Shown: positions 16,148 through 24,640 of the stretch, in pieces
Layout: each line of letters opens with the position of its first letter
Position numbering within the stretch: the stretch's first letter is position 1
Assembly: GCF_010667575.1 (NCBI RefSeq)
Contig: NZ_JAABNT010000008.1
Coordinates: 124,001 to 188,000, forward strand
From: Sulfitobacter sediminilitoris
Lineage (GTDB): Bacteria > Pseudomonadota > Alphaproteobacteria > Rhodobacterales > Rhodobacteraceae
Length of the DNA stretch: 64,000 bases
Reading direction: 5' to 3'
Notes under the pieces: generated by a model
Seen by the model: only the letters and a program-made list of their open reading frames with translations
Told to the model about the DNA's origin: nothing
The model's database searches: none
Translations under genes and position numbers: made by a program

Positions 16148-18681
16148 CACCTGCCCCCTTTCATTGTCAACCGCAGCACACCGTTGCCGGGATGGCTGGG
16201 ATCATTGTCGAGCCGCGCGATCTCGCGCCTGCCGAATTCCAGCTTGCGGTCGGTCAACCCACTGGTGCGCGCGTCTGAGTAGCGCTGGAACAAGGTGACC
16301 TCGACGGCCTTTACGCCCTCGACCGACTGCGCAAGCGCGATAAGCGGCGAGAGGTAGAGCGTTTGCCCAAAGCTCATCGGGTCCGGATGAAACGCCCCAA
16401 GCGTGCCGTCAGCCAACACGTTGGCTGAGAACCGTTCGAGCACCGATGCCTTGACCTGTCCGCGCAGATAGTCGGCGCAGACACAAACCTCCATGTCGAG
16501 TTCGACGGGCACCGCGATTGGTCGTTCAACCTTCAGATCACGTCCCGCCATGCGGTACCGTTCCAAATGTGCACGCAGACTGGACTGAAACTCTGTTGTC
16601 ACGGGCAGCCCTCCGCGCCGGTCGGCGGTGACAAAGACGGTGTGCCAAGACCCTGTATGCATGATGTCGGTAACGGTGCCCTGCACCGGCCCTTCGGGCG
16701 GCACAAAGCGCTTGGCCATCTCGTCATGGTCCTGCCGCGTGACGGCGCGATCCTGTCGGCGGAAGGCAAAAGGCGCGCGCTGGCGCATTTCCTTGATGGA
16801 CTCAGGACGGCGGCCACCTGTCCCCGGTGTCATATTTCGCACGCCTGAGATTTGGGTGACATCGCTGCGCACATGCACAAGCCTGTCTTCGCCTATGTTG
16901 CCCGTTGGCCCCAGACCGACACGGTAGGTTGCCGTGAACGCAGTGTCAGCATTGGGCCGCAACCCGTTGATGTCGTTCCCAAACCGCAGAACCGCACGGC
17001 CCTCGTTGTTGATCTCGGGTACCACGTCGCGGGCGTTTGCATCGCTGCCCAAGAGGTCACGCCGCGCGGTATAGGGGGCTGAAACAAGGTTGAGCGTTCC
17101 TACCAGGGACAAGGCGGGTTCCGGCGTGCCGGTTGCGGCGAGGAGTGCCCGCGCGCCGCTTTCTGACGAAAAAGGGGCTGCGTAGGTCAGGGGCCCTTGC
17201 GCCAGCATCGGCGCATAGCGCGGCGTGATCCGCTCAGGTCGTTCCCGGTCACACAGCTCCGTGGCGCAGCATTCAGCTTGGGTTGAGGAGACGGCTTCGG
17301 GACCGTATCCCGGCGCCCAGCTGCGACGGGGTGCAGGCACTTTTCCCAGATCTTCATTCGTGATGGTGCGCCCATGATCGGCAAGGCAGATGTTGCCGCG
17401 CGCGACCGAAACCTCTGGCAAGAACAGCCGGCCGAAGGTCTCATCTGTCTCGGCGGACAGGCACAGGGGCCTTTCCAGCGCATCCATCACATCCCATTCG
17501 ATCTCGGTAATCTCATCCGTCGTGACCGGATCCGTCAGCGGCACACCGGGAGCCTCAAATGCGCGCACGGCTGTCAGGCGCACAACGGGACGGTTCGACC
17601 GATCTCGGTCTGCGCTGCTGCCACTGCGCGGGCCGATCAGTTCTTCGAACGCAAGAAACATGCCGGGTGCAAGGTTCGGCCTGTGCGCGCGCAGCGTGGC
17701 GGCGGTGGCCCCGCGCGGCAGACAGCACCGCTGATCGGACCAAGTGTAGAATGACAGCTCATTGTGATCGACGAAAAGCGCCTCAATATCGGTCATCGCC
17801 TCGAAAACGGCCGCCGCGCGGGCAAGCACCTCTGGATCGGCAGGCAGGCGCAGGGGCTGACCCGAAAGGCGCGTGGTAAAGGCTGTCCCGGCAGGGATCA
17901 CCGGCTCAAATCCCGGACCGCTGGGCAAGATGTCAGCATCCACTTCAACATGCACAAAGGCGCGTGCGTTCTGGCCCTCATCCATGGTGTAATCCACCAG
18001 TCGCCCCAGACGGCGGGCGGAAATCCGGTGGTGCAGTTTGGACAGATACGCCTCGGTATGGGCAGCGTCCTGTTGGTAGGCAACCTGATCGGCCAAGACC
18101 GCCAAGGCATCGATCACCGCCATTTTCTGGTCCACCGGATGCGGCGCCGGCGCGTCAGGCTGAAGCGTCGCGAGACGGTCCAGCATCACCTCCCGAAAGC
18201 TGTCGATGTCCCTTGCAAGATAGGAAATCTCTGGCATCTCGCGCGGCGGATCGAGACAATCACAGGGCTGAATACAGTCGAAATCAGACGGGCATTCCAC
18301 CTTGAAGCTGAACTCGATCAATGCCAGCTGAGGGTCGAGTTCCGTCGGTGGTCGGTCGTCGAGCAAGCCCCGACGGAAGCGCAGCAGATGGAGCTCAAAG
18401 TCCCCCGGCCCCGTCAGTTCCACGACGACAATGTTGTTCTGGGTGCCCAGACCGGTGGTCACATCCACGATTTCCAGTGGCCCATCAGGCCCCTCAACAA
18501 CCACATTGTCAGGGCCGTAGGTAACTGGTGCGGGATCTTTCAGCAGGTGAACATGCAAAAACCGCTGACGGTCATCTTCCAGTACCGCGGCCATGTCGAT
18601 GACTTCGATGAAATCGATACCATTCAGTGTTGAGGTGCGCGTTGTCTCACGGCGCAATGTATCGCAGCAATAATACATCAT
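16147..18681 (-). CDS. Putative baseplate assembly protein, gpJ/gp6-like (Afp11-type), first copy
   Basis: An 844-residue paralogue of the next gene. It begins MMYYCC, and a second cysteine cluster (C130, C136, C140, C142) lies in a VEC...CIQPCDCLDPP segment. This is followed by ISYLARDIDSFREVMLDRL and ALAVLADQVAYQQDAAHTEAYL, a stretch typical of eCIS and phage-tail-like gpJ proteins. The C-terminal half shares PESIKEMRQRAPFAFR and AVTRQDHDEMAKRF with the wedge core. Two unequal copies side by side suggest a hetero-oligomeric wedge. Start overlaps the gp25-like gene by ATGA; a second ATG follows immediately. Confidence 0.85.
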   Translation of the reverse strand: MMYYCCDTLRRETTRTSTLNGIDFIEVIDMAAVLEDDRQRFLHVHLLKDPAPVTYGPDNVVVEGPDGPLEIVDVTTGLGTQNNIVVVELTGPGDFELHLLRFRRGLLDDRPPTELDPQLALIEFSFKVECPSDFDCIQPCDCLDPPREMPEISYLARDIDSFREVMLDRLATLQPDAPAPHPVDQKMAVIDALAVLADQVAYQQDAAHTEAYLSKLHHRISARRLGRLVDYTMDEGQNARAFVHVEVDADILPSGPGFEPVIPAGTAFTTRLSGQPLRLPADPEVLARAAAVFEAMTDIEALFVDHNELSFYTWSDQRCCLPRGATAATLRAHRPNLAPGMFLAFEELIGPRSGSSADRDRSNRPVVRLTAVRAFEAPGVPLTDPVTTDEITEIEWDVMDALERPLCLSAETDETFGRLFLPEVSVARGNICLADHGRTITNEDLGKVPAPRRSWAPGYGPEAVSSTQAECCATELCDRERPERITPRYAPMLAQGPLTYAAPFSSESGARALLAATGTPEPALSLVGTLNLVSAPYTARRDLLGSDANARDVVPEINNEGRAVLRFGNDINGLRPNADTAFTATYRVGLGPTGNIGEDRLVHVRSDVTQISGVRNMTPGTGGRRPESIKEMRQRAPFAFRRQDRAVTRQDHDEMAKRFVPPEGPVQGTVTDIMHTGSWHTVFVTADRRGGLPVTTEFQSSLRAHLERYRMAGRDLKVERPIAVPVELDMEVCVCADYLRGQVKASVLERFSANVLADGTLGAFHPDPMSFGQTLYLSPLIALAQSVEGVKAVEVTLFQRYSDARTSGLTDRKLEFGRREIARLDNDPSHPGNGVLRLTMKGGR

Positions 18682-19064
18682 GGCCCGGCCTCCGCATTCG
18701 CAGTCAGCGACATCCGTCCTTCTTGCCCGGTCCGCACAATGCTGTAGGCGATGTCGATTAACAGCGCAGAGTCTTCGGCCCGAACATCAAGCGCGCGCAA
18801 CTCGACCTGTGCGGCCAAAAACTCATGAAACGCCACCTGGATCGTAGACCGTGCCGCCGCAGCCACGTCATCAGAGAGCGGACCGAACAGCAAATCGGAC
18901 AGGCCGCAGCCTAGCGCGGGCCGGACCAGACGCTCCCCCTGCCGGGTGAAAAGCAATTGTTCGATCAGGTCGCGAATGTGATCTTCGTACCCGGTTCGGA
19001 CCGTGATCCCGTCGCCTGCGAACCGGTAAGGAAAATCCATGGTATATGAGGGCTGTTGCGTCAT
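18678..19064 (-). CDS. gp25-like baseplate wedge protein (GPW/gp25 family, Afp9-type)
   Basis: A 128-residue protein. The segment GYEDHIRDLIEQLLFTRQGE and then RPALGCGLSDLLFGPLSDD is the classic GPW/gp25 pattern, with an Arg/Glu-rich turn between helix and strand. In contractile machines this small protein joins gpJ wedges to the sheath and starts sheath polymerisation. Length is typical (110-140). I chose the ATG at 19064, which overlaps the PAAR-like gene stop by four bases; the frame continues upstream within that gene but gives a non-homologous Arg/Ala-rich extension. Confidence 0.9.
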   Translation of the reverse strand: MTQQPSYTMDFPYRFAGDGITVRTGYEDHIRDLIEQLLFTRQGERLVRPALGCGLSDLLFGPLSDDVAAAARSTIQVAFHEFLAAQVELRALDVRAEDSALLIDIAYSIVRTGQEGRMSLTANAEAGP

Positions 19065-19384
19065 GTGGCGATCACCCGCGTTTGAGCCACTGCAGCAATG
19101 AGCGGCGTTCCCGTGGGTGTTGCGATCGCTTGGCTGTCCATCAACAAGAGCGGCTGACCGTTCGACATCACGCGCACTGATCCGGTTACATATTGCGCAG
19201 TGACGCAGGGCCCGTTGCCTGCGGGCGGCGGCGGCATCGCGCAACCGGCCACGACGTAGGGTGCGGTCTGCGCAACCGTTGGTTGCGCTGAAACCAGAAC
19301 GCGCGGATTGGGCACGGTCGGCTGCGCCTGCCCGCCATGCGCACAAAGCACCGTTGCACCGACGTGAAGCATTGGTCCTGGCAT
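19061..19384 (-). CDS. PAAR-like spike tip protein (Afp10-type)
   Basis: A 107-residue protein rich in Gly, Ala, Pro and Val without charged helices. It has CAHGG near the N-terminus, a central VAGCAMPPPPAGNGPC and VRVMSNGQPLLLMDSQA. This pattern fits the PAAR-like/DUF4280 group, small cone proteins that cap the spike, using Cys and His to bind a metal ion. Position directly next to the spike gene supports this. It is 23 bases downstream of the spike gene with its own GGGAGGAGA-like ribosome site. Confidence 0.78.
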   Translation of the reverse strand: MPGPMLHVGATVLCAHGGQAQPTVPNPRVLVSAQPTVAQTAPYVVAGCAMPPPPAGNGPCVTAQYVTGSVRVMSNGQPLLLMDSQAIATPTGTPLIAAVAQTRVIAT

Positions 19385-19407
19385 GTGGTCTCCTCCCTTG
19401 CCCGCGC

Positions 19408-19923
19408 TCAGATCACAGTGAGCGCACCCAGATTGATGTCGACTGCGTTGCCAATCATCGAAATGACGGCCCCCTTCCCGTTCATGATGGTGATGCCAGT
19501 GTCGTTGACCGCGATGGTGGCACCCGAGGCGCTTTGCAGCGTGATCCCGCCAACGCCCATCGGGCCAAGAGCATCAGAAATCACGATCCCGTTCTTCAAC
19601 GGGGTCTGCATTGTGATGGCAGGGGTCGGCGGCGGTGCGGTGTTGGCCAAAAGCGGGACATCAGCGACAGACCCCGTGAACGTTCCCATCCAGACGGGAT
19701 AGTCCGGATCACCCTGTTCAAACGAGACATAGACCCCCGCACCGATCATTGGCACGCTGAAGAACCCCATCTGCGTGCCACCGGTCGGAAAGCAAGGATT
19801 GGCCCAGGTCGACAGGGCGGCCGGTCCAATGTCCGGCACCAGGACCTGTATTCGCCCGGTCTGCATCGGATCGACATTGTTGACCACCGTGCCGCGGTGA
19901 AGTCCATAATATCTGTTTGTCAT
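19408..19923 (-). CDS. Spike protein, gpV/VgrG C-terminal type (OB fold plus beta prism)
   Basis: A 171-residue protein. The N-terminal part (YYGLHRGTVVNNVDPMQTG, RIQVLVPDI, then PMIGAGVYVSFEQGDPDYPVWMG) is the gp5/VgrG OB-fold that docks the spike. The C-terminal 70 residues (ITLQSASGATIAVNDTGI, then GAVISMIGNAVDIN) show the short beta-prism repeats that form the triangular needle. In Photorhabdus Pvc8 and VgrG proteins this part is fused to the hub; here it is a separate gene, overlapping the hub stop by ATGA. It should trimerise under the PAAR tip. Confidence 0.88.
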   Translation of the reverse strand: MTNRYYGLHRGTVVNNVDPMQTGRIQVLVPDIGPAALSTWANPCFPTGGTQMGFFSVPMIGAGVYVSFEQGDPDYPVWMGTFTGSVADVPLLANTAPPPTPAITMQTPLKNGIVISDALGPMGVGGITLQSASGATIAVNDTGITIMNGKGAVISMIGNAVDINLGALTVI

Positions 19924-21053
19924 GCGGGAACCTTTTCGACTGTGGACAAAAGTCCGTTGCGGGTAATCTCGAAGCCCTGCGTGAGCGTGCCAGCAGAGAA
20001 GTTGGTCCTGACCATCTCGACGTAATGAAGCCCGTCAAAGGCTGCGCCAAATCCACGCAACCCCACCAACTTGTGCGGCTGCAAAAGCCTGCCGTAGCGC
20101 ATCACATCAAGCTGGCCTGAGAGTTTCACTGGTGCCTTATTCGCCTGTGCCGCCTTGGCCATACCAACCAGTGCTGCCTGTACGGGGTTCAGTTTCGCTG
20201 TCCCGGTCACTGGCTCGATCTGCAAAGGGATCGGAGGGATCGCCCCAACAGGTGGGTCAAAAACAGGATTGACGACAATCGGAATTGGGATTGGCGCCCG
20301 GGTCTGCGGGTTCTGGATCGTGACAATAGGCAGCTTGGCATTCTGACCGTTGTAGCTGCCGGAGAGGCTTTGCACGTTCTTGTGGGCATCCATGTCGAAG
20401 TTGAGCGCGCGCTGTGGCTCTCCCACACGGATCTCTGGGCCCCAGTAGGCGTATGAGGTCCCGACCACGTCGCCCGGCTGCATCATGAAAACATAACCCA
20501 CCTTTTCGGCAAGCATCTTGATATAGCCGAGGTCTTTGCCCTGCTGGCGCGGGATGCGTTCTGTCGGGAGTGGCACGTCCAGCAGGACCGACGGAATGAC
20601 TTTGGGAATGACGCCAAGAAAAGCGTACTTCAGCAGGATCAGTCCGACGCGGACAAAGTCCGGAGCTGCCGGATAGAGGATTTCGTTGAAAGCGATGTAA
20701 TCAAGCGCGCGGCTCAGGTCTTCTCCGGTCACGGTCAAGCGCGCGGTGCCGGGTGCAGGTCCGGGCGAAATCTCGTGGTTTGTCATGACCCCGTCAATCA
20801 GAACGCTTTCCTCTCCATTGACCCGGGCCGCAATAACCACCCGCACCAGCGGGATCGGTGCGCCGCCTGAAATCAGAAAGACCGTGTGTAAAGGCGACCG
20901 CTGATCGATATCAAAGACCAGCTGAAACACGCCAGGCGCAGTTGGTGTGGCGCTGGACACAGAAGCCGACACAAGTGCCTTGAGCGCATCCTGCGACAGC
21001 GGCACCGGCACGGCCGGGCCGACATAGACGCGCAGCTCTGCACCGCTGCTCAT
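19920..21053 (-). CDS. Baseplate hub protein, phage late control gpD-like (VgrG N-terminal type)
   Basis: A 377-residue protein that corresponds to the hub half of VgrG/Afp8. The N-terminal beta domain (about 1-110, LRVYVGPAVPVPLS, FDIDQRSPL, FLISGG) is followed by LTVTGEDLSRALD and YIKMLAEKVGYVFMMQPGD, which is typical of gpD-like proteins. The C-terminus has PHKLVGLRGFGAAFDGLHYVEMV, the second hub barrel. It should trimerise and link the tube to the spike. A GGGAGGTGGGCAT-type ribosome site precedes the ATG, 12 bases after the LysM gene. Confidence 0.87.
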   Translation of the reverse strand: MSSGAELRVYVGPAVPVPLSQDALKALVSASVSSATPTAPGVFQLVFDIDQRSPLHTVFLISGGAPIPLVRVVIAARVNGEESVLIDGVMTNHEISPGPAPGTARLTVTGEDLSRALDYIAFNEILYPAAPDFVRVGLILLKYAFLGVIPKVIPSVLLDVPLPTERIPRQQGKDLGYIKMLAEKVGYVFMMQPGDVVGTSYAYWGPEIRVGEPQRALNFDMDAHKNVQSLSGSYNGQNAKLPIVTIQNPQTRAPIPIPIVVNPVFDPPVGAIPPIPLQIEPVTGTAKLNPVQAALVGMAKAAQANKAPVKLSGQLDVMRYGRLLQPHKLVGLRGFGAAFDGLHYVEMVRTNFSAGTLTQGFEITRNGLLSTVEKVPA

Positions 21054-21065
21054 ATGCCCACCTCC

Positions 21066-21425
21066 CTATTCAAAGCTCTGCCCCGCGATAGTGAGCGCCT
21101 GACCAATGGCCAGCCGCGATCCGGTCTCAGCCAACGCGCGGCGGGGATTGAGCACCTGATTGGCGTCGAGAATTTTCCACCCTTGCGTCGGGTTCCCGAA
21201 ATAGCGTGCGGCCAATAGGTCCAGCCGGTCGCCGCCTTGAACGGTATGCACACCGCTCACTTCGATCCGCTCTGCCGCAGGGATGAAGCGGCGGCCGACA
21301 TAGCGCACCTCGCGACCGTCCGGCAGTGTCGCCTTTTTCATCGGCGCGCCGTTGTAGCGGCTGTCTGGCGGAAAGGGTGCCGTGCCTTGCGTCACAGGTG
21401 CCAGAAGTTTTGCGATCTCGTTCAT
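21066..21425 (-). CDS. LysM-domain baseplate protein (C-terminal half of Afp7/Cis7)
   Basis: A 119-residue protein. Residues about 65-115 form a LysM domain: HTVQGGDRLDLLAARYFGNP, then WKILDANQVLNPR and GQALTIAG. The N-terminal half includes a YVGRRFIPA strand region. In other contractile systems a LysM domain is the C-terminal part of the gp53-like/Afp7 adaptor, where it binds inside the baseplate rather than peptidoglycan. Here it is a gene of its own, coupled by ATGA to the upstream adaptor gene. No signal peptide, as expected for a structural part assembled in the cytoplasm. Confidence 0.87.
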   Translation of the reverse strand: MNEIAKLLAPVTQGTAPFPPDSRYNGAPMKKATLPDGREVRYVGRRFIPAAERIEVSGVHTVQGGDRLDLLAARYFGNPTQGWKILDANQVLNPRRALAETGSRLAIGQALTIAGQSFE

Positions 21426-22066
21426 AGCGCGCCCTCAATGCCCATTTTGCTGGCCCGCCCATCTGGCACCCGTCCGGCGCTTTCCTCGATCCCGGTCAGA
21501 TAGCTGAGATAGAGCGCACCGCCGCGGCTTGAGACGCCAAGATCGTCCACCGATAGAACCCGCATGGACATGCTCACCGTCGCGACAAGTGGATAGAGCC
21601 GAGAATTGTGCAGATTTTCGGTGACATTCAGTGACAGGATACGCACCGGGGCGATGTGTTGGGTGCCCCATACAAACAATGTCAGCGGCTGGTTCATCGG
21701 GATGATTTCCAACGCGCCCGATTGTTGCAGCGCATCGTTATCGAGGATGGTTCGGGATGTCGGTGTGATGAGCATCTGTAGTGTCGCAAGCTGTGGGCGC
21801 ACCCCCTCTTCCACCGCCGTCTGGTCGCCGCGTTGCAGCGCATCGGATACTTCGAGCCGTGCCTCGATCGAGATCGTCTCAACCGCTGGTCCGGTAAGCC
21901 GCAGCGGGGCCGAGCGATTGGATTCCTCCCCCATCGATTTCACGTCAAAGCTGCGTGTGATCCGTTCCGGATTGATCAGGAGAGGCAAGGTCCGTTCGAC
22001 TGTTCCCGTTTCCGGATCAAGCAGGACAATTCCGCCTTTGAGGAAATCTGGTTGAGTGGATAGCAT
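21422..22066 (-). CDS. Tube-initiator/baseplate adaptor protein (CIS tube N-terminal-domain type)
   Basis: A 214-residue protein starting MLSTQPDFLKGG. The pattern LLINPERITRSFDV, LRLTGPAVETISIEARLEVSDAL and ITPTSRTILDN fits the N-terminal domain of contractile-injection-system tube-side adaptor proteins (Afp7/Cis7-like), followed by MNQPLTLFVWGTQ and ILSLNVTENLHNS. It most likely seats the first tube ring on the hub, together with the LysM protein encoded next. Start chosen at 22066, coupled by TAATG to the eCIScore gene; the frame extends 29 codons upstream but that part lies inside the previous gene. Confidence 0.8.
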   Translation of the reverse strand: MLSTQPDFLKGGIVLLDPETGTVERTLPLLINPERITRSFDVKSMGEESNRSAPLRLTGPAVETISIEARLEVSDALQRGDQTAVEEGVRPQLATLQMLITPTSRTILDNDALQQSGALEIIPMNQPLTLFVWGTQHIAPVRILSLNVTENLHNSRLYPLVATVSMSMRVLSVDDLGVSSRGGALYLSYLTGIEESAGRVPDGRASKMGIEGAL

Positions 22067-24429
22067 TATTGCTCCTCCCTCACGCGCCGTTCTCTTGCTT
22101 GCTCGGTCGCGCGCAATTGCTCGGCGGCCGTGCGCGGATCCATGTGCGCCCAAGTGTTGCGGGTGACGCGGAAGCTCAGTTGGCTGCGGCGCACGACGGG
22201 CACCAGCATGTTGCGGCGTACCTGAATGTTTTCTGTTTCAGTGCTGCGGTCCGTCTCCCCTTCGGATTCCGTCCTGCTGCGTTCGCGTGTGGTGCTGCGC
22301 CTGCGCTCCTGCTCGGCTGAGTCTGTGGTCCCTTCCCGCCTCTCTCGGCTGCGCTCGCGGCCTGTGGTGGTGCCTGCCGTGCGCCCCCGTCTTTCGGAGC
22401 CTGAAACCGAAGATCGCCCACCCTCAGATGCCCCTTCGGTCCTGCTGGCGCGATCGGTGGTGCGGCGGGTCAGGTCAAAGCTGCGCGTCCGCGCCTCACT
22501 CCAAAGCCGGGCGGCACGGCCCGTCAGACTGCCACCAATCCGCAACGTCTGTTCGCCGCCAACCTCGCCTGACAGGCCCACGGTCAGACCGGCGCTCGCG
22601 CTCCCGATCATCGACAGGATGGCACCAAGGGTGCGCGCCTGAGGCACCGGCAGGCGGCGCAGGACCGTGCCAAGCATGCCGGTCCCGATGTCTTTCAGAC
22701 CGATGCTTCCCTGGCCTGATAACCCAAGCTGACCGCGCAAGGTGGTGGCGACATCACTGCTGATGGTGGAACTGATATCGACCTCGGTCTGCCTTGTGCG
22801 TGTTGTCGACGTGCCCCAGCGCCGTGACAATTCCTGCAATTGCTCGCGGGTCTGGGATACGCTGCGCTGCCAGTTCTGCTCGGCTTCAAAACCGCGGATG
22901 CTTTCTGCGGAAGCCCCAAGTGATAATTCCAATCTTTCAGTGTCTCGCTCGGAAACATCGCGGCGTCGCTCCTGACGACGGCGGTCGGTGCGCTCATCCG
23001 TCCGAGAGCGCCGGTCTGTCGTGCTCCTGTCGCGGCGTTCCTCGTGCTGTTCGCTTGACGTGCGGCCCCGGACCACCTCACCGATTGTGGCCGCACCCAG
23101 ATCGACTTCCAGGGTTGCCTCGACACGCTGGTCTTCAGCTGCGGGAATAGTGGGGTAGTTCTGGTCCGCCATAGGCGTCCGTGTCGAATAAGCATAAGCA
23201 CCTTGGGCACTTGCATCCTGTGGTTCGACCCAGAAAGTCATCCCCGCCCGGCCATCCTCGTTTCGGGGGTGTGATGCACCGTCGGAAATGACTTGATTGC
23301 GCGCATTATCACCGGGAAACCGCGCGTTGCGTGCGATGGTCCGTGGCGACGTATGGCTGCTTGGCCGGATCATGAACTGCTCAATGACCAGCCCGCGGAC
23401 CGCTGAACTTAACCCCGGCGCATTCCGGATTGTAGTGTTCATCAACCATTGCACCGGTATATTCCGCCGCGCGGATCTCTGGCGCGAGGTTTCTTGCACA
23501 CCAATGCCCATCAAGGTTGACAGTTCTTCCGCGTGGCGCCCGCGCAGGTGGTCCATCAGGTCTTCCTGACCATATCCCTGAACGATCTGGTTGCGTTCGA
23601 TATCGGTCGCCCGGCGCAGGATCAGCAGTGCGGCGTCCTTGTCAGCTTCTGCGCGAAAACCGCTGAGCAGGTGCTGGATCATGTTCCGCCGCACGCGAAG
23701 GTCGCTGGCACCCGACGGTACGTAAGGCGCTTCATCACCGCCGCTTTCTTGTCCGTACATGCGGTTCACAATGACGCGGGCCATGTTGTCGGTGTCGTCG
23801 TAATCATGTTCCGACGCGACATAACCTGGGCGCGACATTGCGCGGACGAAGTGGTCCAACTCAGCATTCGAAAAGGTCCCGCCGCCGCCGAGCCTGTTCC
23901 ACCATTCTGCTGAGAATATGGGGGTCACTCCACCCGGTGCATATTCCCCGATCCTGCGCACCGTGCCAGGCGTATCGCGACCCGCGCGCATGTCGCTGAC
24001 GTGTGCCAATTCGTGTGCAATGACGCCGCGCCCCAGACTGGTTTCTGGCTGAAAAGCACCTTTGGCAAAACCGATGTCCGTGCCAGAGGAAAAAGCGGTG
24101 GCATCAATGGCCCGGGCCCCGGCATCCGCTTCCGACCCCGTATGCAGCCGTACATCGGCAAAGGATTCCCCAAATGCACCCTCGAAATCCTGTCGCATGG
24201 GCGAAGGCATGGGTTGTCCTGCGCCACTAAAGCCAGCGCTCATGTCTTCTGGAAGACCAGCCGCTGCTCGCTCAGCAGTATCCGGCATGTGATCAAGGGT
24301 TCCCTCGTGCAAATCCCTCAGCCTTGCCTCCGAATTGAGGCGTTTCTCCACTCTGGATTCTGCCGCGTCACCGCGTCGGCCCAACTGCTGTGGTCCGCTC
24401 TCTTTTTGCACCTGCTGTTGCTCAGCCAT
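22066..24429 (-). CDS. eCIScore (DUF4157) protein with HELAH metallopeptidase motif; likely effector/cargo
   Basis: A 787-residue protein. Residues about 72-150 are the eCIScore/DUF4157 domain: PMPSPMRQDFEGAFGESF, DVRLHTGSEAD, then GVIAHELAHVSD with HExxH zinc ligands at 139-143. In known eCIS this domain marks loaded toxins or translocation helpers. Residues about 165-310 form a second helical module with DYDDTDNMAR. About 455-500 and 650-735 are low-complexity blocks rich in Arg, Glu, Asp, Ser and Thr. They flank a Gly-rich apolar stretch (568-635, RTLGAILSMIGSASAG) that could meet a membrane. No known toxin domain is recognised. Start at 24429 is 8 bases inside the upstream small gene; a longer start adds 30 residues overlapping it. 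Confidence 0.85.
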   Translation of the reverse strand: MAEQQQVQKESGPQQLGRRGDAAESRVEKRLNSEARLRDLHEGTLDHMPDTAERAAAGLPEDMSAGFSGAGQPMPSPMRQDFEGAFGESFADVRLHTGSEADAGARAIDATAFSSGTDIGFAKGAFQPETSLGRGVIAHELAHVSDMRAGRDTPGTVRRIGEYAPGGVTPIFSAEWWNRLGGGGTFSNAELDHFVRAMSRPGYVASEHDYDDTDNMARVIVNRMYGQESGGDEAPYVPSGASDLRVRRNMIQHLLSGFRAEADKDAALLILRRATDIERNQIVQGYGQEDLMDHLRGRHAEELSTLMGIGVQETSRQRSARRNIPVQWLMNTTIRNAPGLSSAVRGLVIEQFMIRPSSHTSPRTIARNARFPGDNARNQVISDGASHPRNEDGRAGMTFWVEPQDASAQGAYAYSTRTPMADQNYPTIPAAEDQRVEATLEVDLGAATIGEVVRGRTSSEQHEERRDRSTTDRRSRTDERTDRRRQERRRDVSERDTERLELSLGASAESIRGFEAEQNWQRSVSQTREQLQELSRRWGTSTTRTRQTEVDISSTISSDVATTLRGQLGLSGQGSIGLKDIGTGMLGTVLRRLPVPQARTLGAILSMIGSASAGLTVGLSGEVGGEQTLRIGGSLTGRAARLWSEARTRSFDLTRRTTDRASRTEGASEGGRSSVSGSERRGRTAGTTTGRERSRERREGTTDSAEQERRRSTTRERSRTESEGETDRSTETENIQVRRNMLVPVVRRSQLSFRVTRNTWAHMDPRTAAEQLRATEQARERRVREEQ

Positions 24430-24640
24430 TGCCCGTCCTTCCCCCTTTGTGCAGGATCGCCTCGGCCGTGCGCCCGGCGAGCCGCTCACACTTGGCGCCC
24501 GCACGTCCGGACGGACCACGGGGCAGATCTAGCCCGTCCTGAACCGCCCCGGTAAGCGCGTGCGTAAAAGTGTCCTCCTGACCCGCGTAGCGCGCGGGTA
24601 GAACCAACCGATCAATGGAAATGCTGACGGGGCGTTTCAT
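24422..24640 (-). CDS. Small eCIS-associated protein of unknown function
   Basis: A 72-residue protein without a recognised family, overlapping the AAA+ gene stop by ATGA and the eCIScore start by 8 bases, which supports real translation. The N-terminus ISIDRLVLPARY is a short amphipathic strand, resembling the IHIGEIVIAP stretch in the proline-rich protein of this operon. The C-terminal half is basic and Gly-rich. Location immediately before the effector-like gene suggests a role in loading or as an adaptor, which is inference only. Confidence 0.7.
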   Translation of the reverse strand: MKRPVSISIDRLVLPARYAGQEDTFTHALTGAVQDGLDLPRGPSGRAGAKCERLAGRTAEAILHKGGRTGNG

